This document shows, piece after piece, positions 1-16,400 of a stretch of 64,000 nucleotides of DNA; position 1 is the first letter of the stretch; each line of letters starts with the position of its first letter. Made by a program: the position numbers and the translations under genes. The notes under the pieces were generated by a model that saw only the letters and a program-made list of their open reading frames with translations, made no database searches and was not told the DNA's origin. This DNA is from Lottia gigantea (lineage: Eukaryota > Mollusca > Gastropoda > Lottiidae). The DNA is taken from positions 1,973 through 65,972 of the forward strand of contig NW_008708851.1 of the NCBI RefSeq assembly GCF_000327385.1, read 5' to 3'.

Positions 1-2160
1 TGCTATATGTTTTAACATTATCATTCCTACAGTTTTATTCTTGTTGTATATTATAACATTATCATTCTATATTATAACATTTTCATTCCTACAGTTTCAT
101 TCTTGTTATATATTATAACATTATCATCCCTACAGTTTTATTCTTGTTGTATATTATAACATTATCATTCTATATTATAACATTTTCATTCCTACAGTTT
201 TATTTTTGTTGCATAATATGACATTATCATTCCTACAGTTTTATTTTTGTTGTATGATATGAAATTATTATTTCTGCAGTTTTATTTTTGCTATATGTTT
301 TAACATTATCATTCCTACAGTTTTATTCATGTTGTATATTATAACATTATTATTCTATATTATAACATTATCATTCTATATTATAACATTATCATTCCTA
401 CAGTTTTATTCTTGTTGTATATTATAACATTACCATCCCTACAGTTTTATTTTTGTTGTATATTATAACATTATCATTCTATATTATAACATTATCATTC
501 CTACAGTTTTATTTTTGTTGTATATTATAACATTACCATCCCTACAGTTTTATTTTTGTTGTATATTATAACATTATCATTCTATATTATAACATTATCA
601 TTCCTACAGTTTTATTTTTGTTGTATATTATAACATTACCATCCCTACAGTTTTATTCTTGTTGTATATTATAACATTATCATTCTATATTATAACATTA
701 TCATCCCTACAGTTTTATTCTTGTTGTATATTATAACAATATCATCCCTACAGTTTTATTCTTGTTGTATATTATAACATTACCATCCCTACAGTTTTAT
801 TCTTGTTGTATATTATAACAATATCATCCCTACAGTTTTATTCTTGTTGTATATTATAACATTACCATCCCTACAGTTTTATTTTTGTTGTATATTATAA
901 CATTATCATTTTATATTATAACATTATCATTCCTACAGTTTTATTTTTGTTGTATATTATAACATTACCATCCCTACAGTTTTATTTTTGTTGTATATTA
1001 TAACATTATCATTCTATATTATAACATTACCATCCCTACAGTTTTATTTTTGTTGTATATTATAACATTATCATTCTATATTATAACATTATCATTCCTA
1101 CAGTTTTATTCTTGTTGTATATTATAACATTATCATCCCTACAATTTTATTTTTGTTGTATATTATAACATTACCATCCCTACAGTTTTATTTTTGTTGT
1201 ATATTATAACATTATCATTCTATATTATAACAGTATCATTCCTACAGAATTTATTTTTGTTGCATAATATGAAATTATCATTCCTACAGTTTTATTCTTG
1301 TTGTATATTATAACATTATCATCCCTACAGTTTATTCTTGTTGTATATTATAACATTATCATTCTATATTATAACATTATCATCCCTACAGTTTTATTCT
1401 TGTTATATATTATAACATTATCATCCCTACAGTTTTATTTTTGTTGTATATTATAACATTATCATTCTGTATTATAACATTATCATTTCTACAGTTTTAT
1501 TTTTGTTGTATGATATGAAATTATTATTTCTGCAGTTTTATTTTTGCTATATGTTTTAACATTATCATTCCTACAGTTTTATTCTTGTTGTATATTATAA
1601 CATTATCATTCTATATTATAACATTATCATTCCTACAGTTTTATTCTTGTTGTATATTATAACATTATCATCCCTACAGTTTTATTCTTGTTGTATATTA
1701 TAACATTATCATCCCTGCAGTTTTATTCTTGTTGTATATTATAACATTACCATCTCTACAGTTTTATTCTTGCTGTATATTATAACATCATCATTCTATA
1801 TTATAACATTTTCATTCCTACAGTTTTATTTTTGTTGTATGATATGAAATTATTATTTCTGCAGTTTTATTTTTGCTATATGTTTTAACATTATCATTTT
1901 TACAGTTTTATTCCTGTTGTATATTATAACATTATCATTCTATATTATAACATTATCATCCCTACAGTTTTATTCTTGTTGTATATTATAACATTATCAT
2001 CCCTACAGTTTTATTCTTGTTGTATATTATAACATTATCATCCCTACAGTTTTATTCTTGTTGTATATTATAACATTATCATTCTATATTATAACATTTT
2101 CATTCCTACAGTTTAATTTTTGCTATATTTTATAACATTACCATTCCTGCAGTTTAATTC
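1..2160. repeat. 41-bp AT-rich minisatellite array
   Basis: The basic unit is about 41 bp. It joins TATTATAACATTATCATCCC to CTACAGTTTTATTCTTGTTG plus one base. Many units are separated by an extra half-unit of about 21 bp (TATTATAACATTATCATTC-like), so the array alternates simple and composite units. A rarer diverged unit (GATATGAAATTATTATTTCTGCAG followed by GCTATATGTTTTAACATT) recurs near 250, 1510 and 1845, which suggests higher-order duplication. The array is cut by the left edge of the window. It decays after about 2160 into related AT-rich sequence. No coding potential is seen. Confidence 0.95.
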
Positions 2161-2199
2161 CTATCATTATTAGAATATAATCATACCTTACGTTATATC

Positions 2200-3770
2200 A
2201 TATCATATAATATTATCATCTCTTTAGCTTTATTCCTATCATATATTAATGAATGAAAAACTTACCTAATGAATGTCAAAATAAATAAATGACATTTTCA
2301 AATTAATCACCAAGGAAGAAAATGTTCTGTTATGTTGCTGACATGACAACAAAAAAAAGTGTACACTGGGATGTCTGCATTCTTAATGAGCAATACAGGT
2401 GTGAAAAGATCTCTGGCCTACACTGATTTAAGCTCACAACTAATCTGTGAATATAACTTTTTCCTAACTTGAAAATTTCTGAACAAAATTCATCCTTAAT
2501 CAAGGATTTAATATCCAACACAATGGCCACAAATTAATCAGCGCAAATAGAGTGTAGGTTTCTTTATACCACTGACTACACTTTAAAATAAACCAAATAG
2601 CTGGGATATAATCAATTTAATGTATGGTGGTTGGGGTAAACAATTCCTTCATAAAACTTCTTTAAAAGTTTCTTACAAATTCAAAATTTACACGTTTCCC
2701 AGAAAAGAACTCGTGAATTCATTTTGGTTAGAAAAATTGAAGAGTAACAATTACATATCATCTCCTAAAAAATCTACAAATGCGAGTCCGATATTAAAAA
2801 TGTTACAATAACATTTTTTTTTCACCATAGAAATTGTTCTTTTTTGAATGCTGTCGTGGGTATATGTACTTTCCTCACAATTCGTTTTAGACACCCCTCC
2901 TACCTTGAGAAGGAAAAATTATCTACAAATAAAATGAAATGGAGTTTTCTCATCGAATTTGGCATTGAAGATGAGTATTGCTGTGCAATAAGCAACGAGG
3001 GACATATTAATAACCAACACAAAGTATCAAACCTATTGTCTTCTAGCAAGAGCAATCCCCGAAGTATGCAACATTAGGAAAGACAAATGTAATTCATCAA
3101 ACTGAGCCAGATTGAAGCCTGCATCTGCTGAAGTGCACGAAAGCATGTATTTAAAAAGCCTTTCATTTATTTCAACAAATAAAAATATAATAATAACAAA
3201 ATATAAATATATAAAGATGGGTTTCCGTATTCTTTAGTGTCAAATTAAGCAAACAATTTGATAAATTGGTGTTTCTAATGAATTATCAAGTATTCTTAAT
3301 CATATTATTATGTTCTTATTGCATATGATTAAGAGTTTTAACTAATCATAAATGTACATGTATGTACAGTCTGCATAAACAAAAAAAAAGACTTTTTGAC
3401 CTTTCTTGATCGGACATTCATTGGAATTCTGGTAGTCATTCTCTTCTTATTCAGCTAATGATGAATTAATTATGGGCATGAGAGACAAACTGGTATTTTT
3501 CCAAGTCATTAGAACACCTCTACTTTTTATTCATATAAGTATTAGCACTTTCATTTTTCTGAATGAAAATAAGGGAACCCATCTTTAAACAAAATCTAAA
3601 TTTTAATGTTAGCAATTAACTATTGGCTTTGAATGAGAAAAAATATATCTCAAAACTCAGGACAAAATATTAATCTATCAATGACTGAAATCCCATTAAA
3701 TTCTGAGGCTATTAGACCATGAAGTATGTCAGCTTATTTTATTTTGTGCCTCCACTAGTTTGAAAGAAGT
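2200..3770. other. Gene-free spacer between two minisatellites
   Basis: AT-rich sequence with only short open frames (the longest about 77 codons), none with recognisable domains or splice-site support. It could include 3' untranslated sequence of the ARF-like gene on the minus strand, but no transcript end can be fixed from sequence alone. Nothing else is seen. Confidence 0.5.
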
Positions 3771-4555
3771 GTTACAACACATAATAATCTGTTTGCATGT
3801 GATATCACATGAAATAACTCGGTCTGAATGGAGTGTGATCTCACATTTTAAATCAGTCTGAAAGGAGTTTTGCATCACATTATCAATCAATCGAAAGGGA
3901 GTGTTATATCACATTATGAATCAGTCTGAATTGGGTGTAGTATAACATTAAAAATCAGACTGAAAAGAGTGAAGGAGTGTCTGAATGGAGTGTTTTATCA
4001 ATTATAAATCAGTCTGAATGGAGTGTTATATCACACTATAAATCATTCTGAATGGAGTGTTATATCACATTATATCACTGATTATATATCAGTCTGTAAA
4101 GAGTGTAGTATCACATTATAAATCAGTCTGAATGGAGCGTAGTATCACATTATAAATCAGTCTGAATGGAGTGTAGTATCACATTATAAATCAGTCTGAA
4201 TGGAGTGTTATATCACATTATAAATCAGTCTGAATGGAGTGTTATATCACATTATAAATCAGTCTGAATGGAGTGTTATATCACATTATAAATCAGTCTG
4301 AATGGAGCGTAGTATCACATTATAAATCAGTCTGAATGGAGTGTTATACCACATTATAAATCAGTCTGAATGGAGTGTTATATCACATTATATATCAGTC
4401 TGTAAAGAGTGTTATAGCACATTATAAATCAGTCTGAATGGAGTGTTATATCACATTATAAATCAGTATGAATGGAGTGTTATATCACATTATAAATCAG
4501 TATGAATGGAGTGTTATATCACATTATAAATCAGTCTGAATGGAGTGTTATTATA
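3770..4555. repeat. 34-bp minisatellite array
   Basis: Roughly twenty copies of a unit of about 34 bp (GGAGTGTTATATCACATTAT followed by AAATCAGTCTGAAT), with internal variants such as TAGTATCAC in place of TATATCAC. Copies are more diverged on the left (3780-4080) and nearly identical on the right (4120-4550), which suggests growth at the right-hand end. It stops about 25 bp downstream of the stop codon of the minus-strand ARF-like gene, so it probably lies in that gene's 3' untranslated region or just beyond. Confidence 0.95.
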
Positions 4556-4579
4556 TTATTATGTCATCACATAATGTTT

Positions 4580-6532
<1,953 letters not shown>

Positions 6533-7681
6533 TTCTTGATTCGCGTAGTCCACACAACATCGGCTTTCTTTTTCCAATTTTATGTAACATTCAATATAAA
6601 GTTAAACTCTCAAAATCATCGACATAAATAACCTGATAAGCCTTCGACATCCTACTTTGTTAACGAAAAACGTAGAATTTACCAAAGCGTTTTCGTACAG
6701 CTGTCAAAAATGACGTGGAAGATAAAAATAGACTATCATAGTCATTATCATTATGTGATAAGAAAGGCTAACTATTTACCCAATAGACTTCATTGTCAAG
6801 ACTGTCTCTACGTATGACTATGGAAGGCTATATTGCCCAAAACAAGATGAGTAAATCTCAAACCACTTATTATTTTTCTCTACTCTTGACTTAATGTCAG
6901 TTATTTTCGAGAAAATCTTTGCTTGCCTTACTTACAGTGTGTTCAGATGAATAGAGTTAAGACGCCTTTCTTGAGTCTTTCGTCTGAACAAAAAATGCTC
7001 ATGAGTATTGGTATTGTGACATTTAAATTTTTTGATATCTACTGAGGTACTGCCCAACCTGCATGAACTTTTTTACCCGTCTAACTCTCACAAAACATAA
7101 ACCAGACTCAAAGAATGGTTGATGGTTAAGCTGCCTTAACTTTAGTCTTCGGAACGAATTATTAGGTACGTTACTCCAGAGTTACCAGAGCAGACCTTTC
7201 TTTCCCTTTTTTCTTTGTTGGTACCAACTTCAAATAAAAACATACGAGTTATTTCAATTAAATTTTATTTCATATAAGATCATGCACCTTATCACAATAT
7301 CAAATACATTTTAATAAGATATTTAACATGTAAGAAATTTATCATATTTCTCCATGACAAGAACATGAAAATAGAATTGCAGTAAGCTCAACACAAAATA
7401 GTGAATATTAATTTCCAGCACCAACAATTTTCTAAGATATAGGTCTAACATGTTTATTTACATGGTCATAGTGCATGACTGGGGTTTGATTTAAGAAAAT
7501 TAGTACCGTTTTTTAATACACCAGAAACTGTATTTTCTTTGTAATACAATTAATATAATAAAAATGAATAGACTAGTGATAATTAAAAGTAAATAGTTAT
7601 CAAGCACTATACAAACTGATTCTGAACCAGCTCACACAAGTTGCAACTAACTGGAATGCAGCGTCTTTTGGATATCAGTAC
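6533..7681. other. Upstream region of the ARF-like gene
   Basis: Contains the 5' flank of the minus-strand ARF-like gene. An imperfect inverted repeat of about 20 bp per arm lies at 6937-6986 (GTTCAGATGAATAGAGTTAA against GTTCAGACGAAAGACTCAA on the other strand) and could form a hairpin. No TATA box at a convincing distance and no other gene are seen. Confidence 0.4.
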
Positions 7682-7912
7682 TTAAAGGGGGAGTATGCGC
7701 CAACATCATATTAACAATATTTATCAAAAAATTAATGTTTCCCTTTGAACCTCAAATTTATAAATTTGTTTATATTTCCATTAATTTCAATGGTAATAAA
7801 TTTTTAGAAAATAGTTTGATTTTCAAAATTTATTGCTGTAACAGTTCTTTTGAGATTAAGATATGAATATTTCAAAATATGCAATATAATTTAGCGCAAA
7901 CTGCCTCTTTAA
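7682..7912. mobile_element. MITE of 231 bp with TTAA termini (family D)
   Basis: The left end reads TTAAAGGGGGAGTATGCGCC and the right end, on the other strand, reads TTAAAGAGGCAGTTTGCGCT, so it has terminal inverted repeats of about 20 bp. TTAA is present at both edges and fits a target-site duplication. The interior is very AT-rich and non-coding. It is probably a non-autonomous DNA transposon. It shares the TTAAAGG end with the other short elements of this window but not their interiors. Confidence 0.8.
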
Positions 7913-10465
7913 GGTGAATGATTTAGAATTATAAACTGAAAGTTGTGTTTACCATTCTGAAAGCAAAAGCCATGAAAATACAATTTACAATGTAAATAAA
8001 TTTTCAGATTAATAAAATTTATCCAAACTTTTTAGTGCATTACTTTTTTAAACGCAATCTCAAAAAAATTTTTCTCACAATCAAAAAGTTGCAGACTTAT
8101 ATACTCAGTAGGCTACCAAACAAGCATTTTTTAAAAAAGTTTTTAAATTCTCAAAAATAAAAAGATTTTGTATCCAAATAACATAAACCACACGTAACAT
8201 TGATGTGCGCCTTATTACTATTAGAATTATACAATGTTTATAGAGAATATATAAGAAAATGTACATAAATACAAGATAAATACAATACATATACACATTA
8301 TAGAGTATACATGTTATCATAGCAATACTGCATGTATAGCATGCACAGTTGTAGTTAGAATTCAGTCAAAATAATGGAACCCTGCTCAATTCTTTTACTT
8401 AAATGGTTCAAATATGCAGATTTGAAGCATAAGCAATCAAGTTTGTTTTTTGTAAGAATTAAAGGATTATTATCTTTATAATTCAATGACCTCATAAATG
8501 TATCATTACGGATCAATTCTTGACAATCAAATTCAAATCTGTCTCCATCTCAAAAATACAGATAGTAACTAATAAAAAATATTTCAGTTCAACAAAGAAA
8601 CACATAAACACTTCTAAATGTCCAAAACACATATTTCCAAAATATAGGGTAGTTAAATATCAAAAAGAAAATTTTGTAGTTTTACATACATGAAATTAAC
8701 ATTAAATTTACAGAATTCATATTTTTTTCAAAATATTAGTAAATTTCAAGCAAACCTTTGAAACAAAAACAAACCCTCTACAGAAGATGGAATCCAATTA
8801 ATCTGGGAAGTCTTTGAATGTAAAATGAATCATAAAAGTGAGCGGAATGAAATTAAAATGAACAGAGCAAATTATTATAATATTGAACAGTACTCAATAT
8901 CCAAAACCTGTTTAGAATTGGAAGTCACATATTGAAAATTTCATACATTATTTTAAGGCTGTAAATAGAACATTTTTTCTGTTCTAATGAGCAAGGTATA
9001 GTTTACAAGAAAAAATGGATGACTTAAAAAAAAAGTGCCACTGTCACTCCAGTTTGAAACAAATTAGTATAATTACAAATACAATACATATCTCAACAAC
9101 AAACCAGTTCATATCATCATTTCTGTTGGGCATATTTATTGTTTACACTCAGCTCTGATCATTTTCACACAAATTTAAATTATAACAATACCATCTGATT
9201 GGTCAATAATAGTTATATCCTCAACCAATCAGATTACTGTGTGTATACAAATTTAAATATAATTTTTCGTTCAGAAAAAGCTATGGGAGGACATAGCGCT
9301 TTACTGAATGTCTGCATTTTTCTGACTGAAGCAGATCAATATTATAATGTAGTATAAATCCTACTTCAAATCTCAAAGAGATGATTTTTTGAAATGATCA
9401 AGAAAAAATAAACAAATATTTTTTAGCATGAATTGTCCATTTCTAGGGATTTTTTTGTTCACAACAAAATATGTAGAAATAAAACACAATCAGAGTATAT
9501 TATAGAAGTATACATAGATAATAATAAGATAATTGGATTGGGTTTGATAAATGATAAAAAATTGAATGCTTACTAGCACTAACTAAAAACCAGCACTTAC
9601 AAATAATTAAAATCAACTTGATGTAAAAAGCATATTAAATGACCAATTTATTTGGCTTTGTCAAATTCAGGAGACAAAATGTTCAATTAATGCATTCTCT
9701 GAATAATACACAACATCTTTACAATTCTAATAACGCAAAGTTAAAGAAATTGAAAGACATTAAAAATGTCTTTAAGATAAAAGAAAAAAGATATAATTGC
9801 ACATATTTAAAAAACAAAGGGATAAAAATCGAAATAAAAGCAAATTTTATCACATGATAGATAGGAAAAGAAATTTGTATTTCGATTCAATTTGAATTTC
9901 CATGATCCTAATGTAAGGTTAAATGTAGGCCTATCTTGCTTGCCAAATTGGTTAAATGCAAACCACTTTATTCTGCATGATTTTTAAAGTATCTTGTTTC
10001 AAACTGATTTCACAAAAACTTTAAATAGGCAATAGTGTTTCACTATTTGATAGCCTACATGCAATTAAACGAGTTAGAATAAAATTACATATTGAATAAA
10101 TTCAGTAAGTAATACATTTAATCTGTTGGTCACTTCTGTTTGAAGTTATTGCAAGCCATTCAAGCTGTATTCTAAGATTCTAATACATAGCTGTCTCCAT
10201 ATTATTTTTTCAAATGGATTTTTTTTTTTTTAAAAGTTTAGAAGGAAGATATAGTTCTTTGGTTTGGGTTTAAAAATAGAGTTGAAAGTGAATAAATTTG
10301 CTTTTAGAAATTCGAAAAATAAGGAAATCCTTAATGATTGGGAATATAAATTAATAAATATGTGATTATACTTATACAATATAAAGATACAGTTTGCCCA
10401 AACTAGACATGCGTTCATCATTCATGCAATCATTCAGATCCCATTAAGTTTTAGAAATGACCAGG
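7913..10465. other. Gene-free AT-rich region downstream of BNIP3
   Basis: Downstream of the BNIP3 stop codon; part of it is likely the 3' untranslated region of that gene, but several AATAAA motifs on the minus strand (for example near 7264) prevent a definite end. An inverted repeat at 9188-9234 places TCTGATTGGT against ACCAATCAGA, which is also two CCAAT boxes facing each other. No protein-coding exon was recognised. Confidence 0.4.
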
Positions 10466-13400
10466 TCAATCCAATGAAACCATTGTCCATCCTGTGCAAT
10501 ACTTCTTTACATATACAAACATACTGAAAACAAAAATATAAAATGACAGGATTATATGTAGGATGAAATGTTGTAGCAATAGGGATACAAGGGGCCATTC
10601 ACTCTTCCAGAAAAAAAATTGTACCCCCATTTCAATTCTATCTATGAAATTTCAAAATATGAATTATTTTTCAAACTTTATAAATAAATTTATTTTTTAT
10701 CAACCCTTCATCAAATTTACTTCAATAACTCAAGCCAAGCATCATCGTATCACAAATACAGGTTTTGAGTGTTCTTATTAACTTGTACACATTCTTTCCA
10801 AGTACATATTCCAAAGTTTTTTTTTTGGCTTCTCTCGGCTTCAATTCTTTAATGAAAATCTTACTCAATTTTATACCGTACATATTCATCAAAATATATA
10901 ATGGCATGCTGTTTTTGTTTTGTTTACGTTAGCAAACAAAGCATCATAAAGAGTGATTTGTTTTGATTGGCTGAAATTTGTTACCAATACAGTTTGGCCA
11001 ATTTTGATTGGACAATATTTAGCTATGACTACATAATTTTTCTCACTTGTGTTACCACGGCCCCGAGAAACTCTGATGAATGGCCATGCATTAGATTTGA
11101 TAATGATCTTTCTTCCTGATTTTGCTTATGAAAGTTAGAGCTCTAGTTATAAATCTTTCAAATTAGGACACTTGACATAAAGCTAGTAAATGAAAATAAA
11201 AAGAAAGAAATACTTACACTGCTGCTCCTAAGAAAAATGTGCAAGCATGTGTCAGCAATAATGTTGGTATGTTTTCAAAGTTAAATATTCCACCTTTTTT
11301 CATAGCTTTAGAATGGCGTACACTGAGGGTATGTTTAATAGGTTTGGCTCCAGGATGTTTAAATTTACCATTCCAATCACTTGAAATAAACATATTTACA
11401 CATTGTTGATAAAATTACTAGTTTGGGTTTAAAAGGTATTTCCCAAAAACTGAAAAAAGAATGCACTGAAATACATTCTCAATTCTGAAGATCTGTTCAT
11501 ATTTCTTTTATATATTTTCTTATAGTGTTCAATGATTAATAAGAGCTCGGCATAGGTTTAAATTATGGATGTATAAAGACTCAATACCTGTTTGGTAGTA
11601 TTTCTGGTCTACTGGACCAATCCCAAATCCAATCTGTACCAGGGTCCTACAAATATTAATTATTAATAATATCAAAACATTCTAAAATCTACAAATCACT
11701 CAAAACAATTCAGTGGATAACTTGAGAGTGAGTCATATGCTATGAAATAAGGTCTCACGGGTTTGAATTTCATGCAAAGTTGACAAAGAATAATTCTAAA
11801 AACCATAGTCATTTCTTCCAAGTGTCAGATTTTCTACTGCAGATACGACTGTTTTTCATGGATATATAAGAACTTATATGAAAATATGTGAAATATTTCA
11901 GCTTGATTATTTACCTGTTTTTCTCTCCAACTTCCACTCACCCATTCATTGGTAGGACTACCTGGATTCTTTGGACTGAAAACAAAGTTACATAAAGGTT
12001 CAATCTGAATCCACATTTTCCACGGTTATTATTAAGTTTTGCTTAACTCTTTCAACATAAGTAGTCTCTCTACTGGCTATATAACAAAGTGCTTGAGAAA
12101 TCAGAATGCTGCCATTACCAAGTGACATCATATATGTTTCAAGTCATATTACTCACTTACTGAGATATATGGTGTTTTTTTACACTCAGTGTTCAAAGGA
12201 TTAATGTACTTTCTCTTAAAAACTGTCATTTTTGGTAGCCCCAATATATTGATAACGAAAACAGTATTTAGAGCGAGAAGTGTTGAAATATCACAAATAA
12301 AATGTTCTTACCTTGTTCTAGTTGAAGACTCTTTACTGTTAGGTCGTGATGGTGTTCGTGATTCTCGTTGTGCTTCTTGTAATAACTTTTCAAAGTTTCC
12401 ATTATATGCTGACTGAGATCGGGGTAATTCAGGATCTATTTGTGTTGATAAAGAATTCTGTTGTAACTCAACCCAGGATTCTGTAATCAAATATATGAAA
12501 TTACAACTTCAATAATAATAGCAGTTTTTTAAAACCCTTTACAGCTGAGAAGTCTGCGTTTCTTTCCAGTCCACATGGCTAATTATTGTGCAAATTATCA
12601 TTTTCAAAAAATATTCAAACTTCATTTAATTTCCTTTCTTTGTATCTCAATTACATTTCTTGAATTAAATTTTAACCTTTAACAACCTACATTTTAATGT
12701 GAAGAGAAAATTAATACAGGCAGTATTTAGTTAGACCTTTTAAAGTAGATATTTTGTCATATCAACTTGCATTGAATGGAGTATTAAGTCCATTTTTTGC
12801 TCTTGATGTGGCTGATAATTTGTCGATTTTTTGGGGGATTTCTATCAGTTGATGGTTCTTTAACATAAACAGCATGTGGTTTAGGGTTGCAGGGATCAAT
12901 GCCCTCATCGCTATGTTAACTAGCAGCTATAATTGTATAACTTGTTCAGTTACCCATACCAAAATAGATCTTTTCATTTTAAAATGCAATTTACTAAAAA
13001 TTCAAATATATTTTAACTCACACGATATATAAATAGATATATATATATATTAAAATTAGAAACACCTAGAGTCTAGACTTGAAATATGTTAAACTAAAAC
13101 ATGTGCTGTCTCATGCCAAATATTGCCTTGAAATTTCCTCGTCTTAACTATATAAAAGATATATAAGTTTACTCTATCAACTGTGGACCTACATTTTGGT
13201 GCAGAACAATTGTCAGAGTGAAATTTTGATTAAACTTAACGATACTGGAAAAAACAATTTGAAAAGTGGTAATATTCATTAATTTGTAAGCCCTAGCCAT
13301 GGCGTCAATACTTCCTTTTTTTATTGTGATGCTATGATTAAGCCACGAGTGTTAGTGATGAATTTTAAGTAACTGCATAAAAATCTGCACTTAAAGTTCA

Positions 13401-16400
13401 TTCAAGTCTTACAAAAATGTTAAAATTTCGTCTAAACATAACTCTGTATCTTGACAGTCAGGTTTTCAACAAGTGAACCATGAATCTATTTTTACACATG
13501 CCTTCAGACATATAAAGGAAATTTTTTTTTAATTTTTTAATTTTATAATAGGTTTGAAAGTAGAGAATCTGTCGACCTTCATTTGAACCTTGTTCAATCT
13601 GAATGAACATTGATTATAATAGACCAAATGTCTAGATAATGGCTATCACACATGCAATTATCCAGTTGATAACAACTTTCTGAGGGTATTTTGAACAATT
13701 AGAAAGCTGATAACATTGGAGCAGCTTGTCCCTTGCCATTACAATAGCTCATAGCTTTTTGGATTTAGTGTATCGTTTTGCAGTTCAGATTGTTAGTATT
13801 TGGGTCTATAATGAAACCTTTGCTGACAAGAAAAGTACTTGATTGGTATTGTAAGAAATATTACGGAAACATTCTTTGTTTTACACAAAATATACCTGCT
13901 AACTAATTTCTTTACCAGCTCAGATGTTCAAAACTACAAAATGATAACATGCATATTTTCAAAAAATATTTACTACACTAATCATTTATAATATAATGCA
14001 AATCCAATATATCTTGTTGAGTGAAATTTTACACAATTTCATCACCTTACATGTTAATAAGTCAAAATCACACTTAAAATTGGCTAACAATACAAGTAAA
14101 AGTTAGGCAATGATAAATCTGTATAGACAAGCTTTTGATAAAAAAAACCTAGATTGGCTCAATATTTCAGACATTATGCATAATACATTACTTGATAATT
14201 GTGGCTTCATTGTGTATATATTCATATCTGAAGCTGAAACAGCAGCAGTTAGTGTAGAAGGATTAAATCTTTTTTCTATTATAATCTAACTGTTAATATT
14301 GTAGAGCCTACTTAGAGTACTTTAGAAGTTACTGCAACTCTAACAAACGTTTTTAAGGCACTTGAGAAAAATTTAATAGTTTTCCTTTATTTCATGATGT
14401 GCAGTGCTGAGGCTCTTTAAGTTACTATTTTTAGAATCTATATTTGTTTAGGTGCCAACAAAAAAGTACACTTGATTTCTTATTAAATGTTCGTAAAGAT
14501 TATTATATGAGATACAAATGACATATATCATGATAAATTGTTTATGTTATATTTTATGTGTCATATTATTTACCAATTTATTTTGACATACTTTATGACA
14601 CCAATATAGCAACATATTTTGGAAATAAATTTGACTGTCAATTTTCAATCTATAAGCTCTAAGCTTTTGAGTACAAGTGTAAAGCAATAACTGCATTAAA
14701 AAAAAAATATCAGCTATGCACCCAGGCTGTTTCATTTTTGTGTTTATAGAAAATGAAATGCAGTTTCACATCCTTTTTTTTGTATCTTACAAGCAACATT
14801 ATATAGTGCGAAATGGATACAATTTTTGCAAGAAAACTGGCATTAGCATTAAGCTCAAATTAGTGTTTTAACTTTTTCACATTCTTTCTAAAAATAGTTA
14901 CTTTTATTAGGACATAGAATAACTTGTGAGTAATTAAAGATAATTAGTTATCAAGTAGGCATATATTGATATTATCTTACCTATCTTAGATAAACAATAT
15001 CAAACTAGATATTAATATATTCTGGCATGATACCTTCACAGATAATAAAGTGTCATATCAGCAATTATAATTATATACAGCTAGTTCCAAATACTCGCAA
15101 TATGATGCTGCGCAACAGCTATGTATGTACAAGGGTGAAAGACTAGAGATTTTATCAAAACAAAAAAAAATTGTGCAAAAAATGTATTTCCTTGAAAAAA
15201 AAATACACCACAGGTCCTTGAAAATGTTGTATGAAACTTATTTGAGAAATTCTGAATCATATTTTTGAAAATGATAGTCAAAATTCTGCTGAGAGATGGT
15301 CGTCTTTGAAAATAGTTCTGATATAAATTAATTAACCTTGCTTTATGTATCTGGTTTTCAGTAAACATTTACTTATTTCATGGCGAGTTTCTAATATAAC
15401 CTGCACCCAATAGACTTTATGGTTTAAAAAATTAAAAAATGACAAAATAAATATGTAAGATATTTTACCCAGTAATACTGCCATGGGAAATAGGTCAAAT
15501 TATAACTAAATATAGTCATTTAATAGTAGTGATATTCAATATTTTCTTAGCTTGGTATTCTTAGTAAGTACATTTTTGGCATTATAGATATAGGTCTATA
15601 ATGCATTATATACTATAACCTAAATCTGACTGACCTATATCTCATTATTTCCTCCTAAAGAATTGGGTCAAAAATCACACATTCTGGTTTCCTTTCTAAA
15701 ATATTCAGATTTTAACCCTATTCTACACTATTAAATTAATATCAATCCAAAAAAGAAAGATAAATGATATTTGGTATTATAGTCAAGATAATTGCTACCA
15801 TATACATCTATGGATAACTATCTGTTAAAGAATATTAAAAAAAATGAGTGCAAAAAGGACACATTTTTCTAGGCTGTTTTTTTTTACCTTAAACACATTA
15901 AAAAACACATAGCTAAAATTAGACTAAACTTTTGTTTTCCGTTTTTTATTTAGAACTGGGGTAATTTTAACTTCAGTTAAGATCTAAAGACAGCCTTCTT
16001 AAATATTCATTAATTTGATAACCCGACCAGCCAATCCAATTCCATGCCAATTTACACATCTATCATTTATTATGAAAACAAAAGGGGCATTCAATGTCTA
16101 ATGCTTCTCATGCTACACTTTTTGTTCATGTCACAAAATTGCAGCAGTGGAGAGGGCAGAGAATTGGATTGGCCCGCCATGTTATCAAACTAATCAATGT
16201 TCAAGAAGGCCATCTTTAGACCCTAACTGAAGTGGTTATATTAAAAATCACAGTCAATAAAACAGAACGAAAGCTTGGTCTAATTTTAATTAAACCGAAT
16301 ACATGTAGCCTAGTAATTTAGACTGACAAATCAAATAGCTCTATATAATCTATTACAAATAATGAATGTATATTCTATATAATTCTAATTAGGTAATGTG

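Noticed and set aside
1-2160. CRISPR-like array of regular repeats
   Set aside because: Units are contiguous with no unique spacers, and the window is animal DNA. It is a minisatellite.
9168-9262. Promoter with paired CCAAT boxes
   Set aside because: The CCAAT words are the arms of an inverted repeat and no gene start is near, so a hairpin or element remnant is simpler.
15081-15368. 95-codon minus-strand frame in the BNIP3 intron
   Set aside because: Rich in Phe and Ile from A/T runs, with no recognisable domain and no flanking exon signals.
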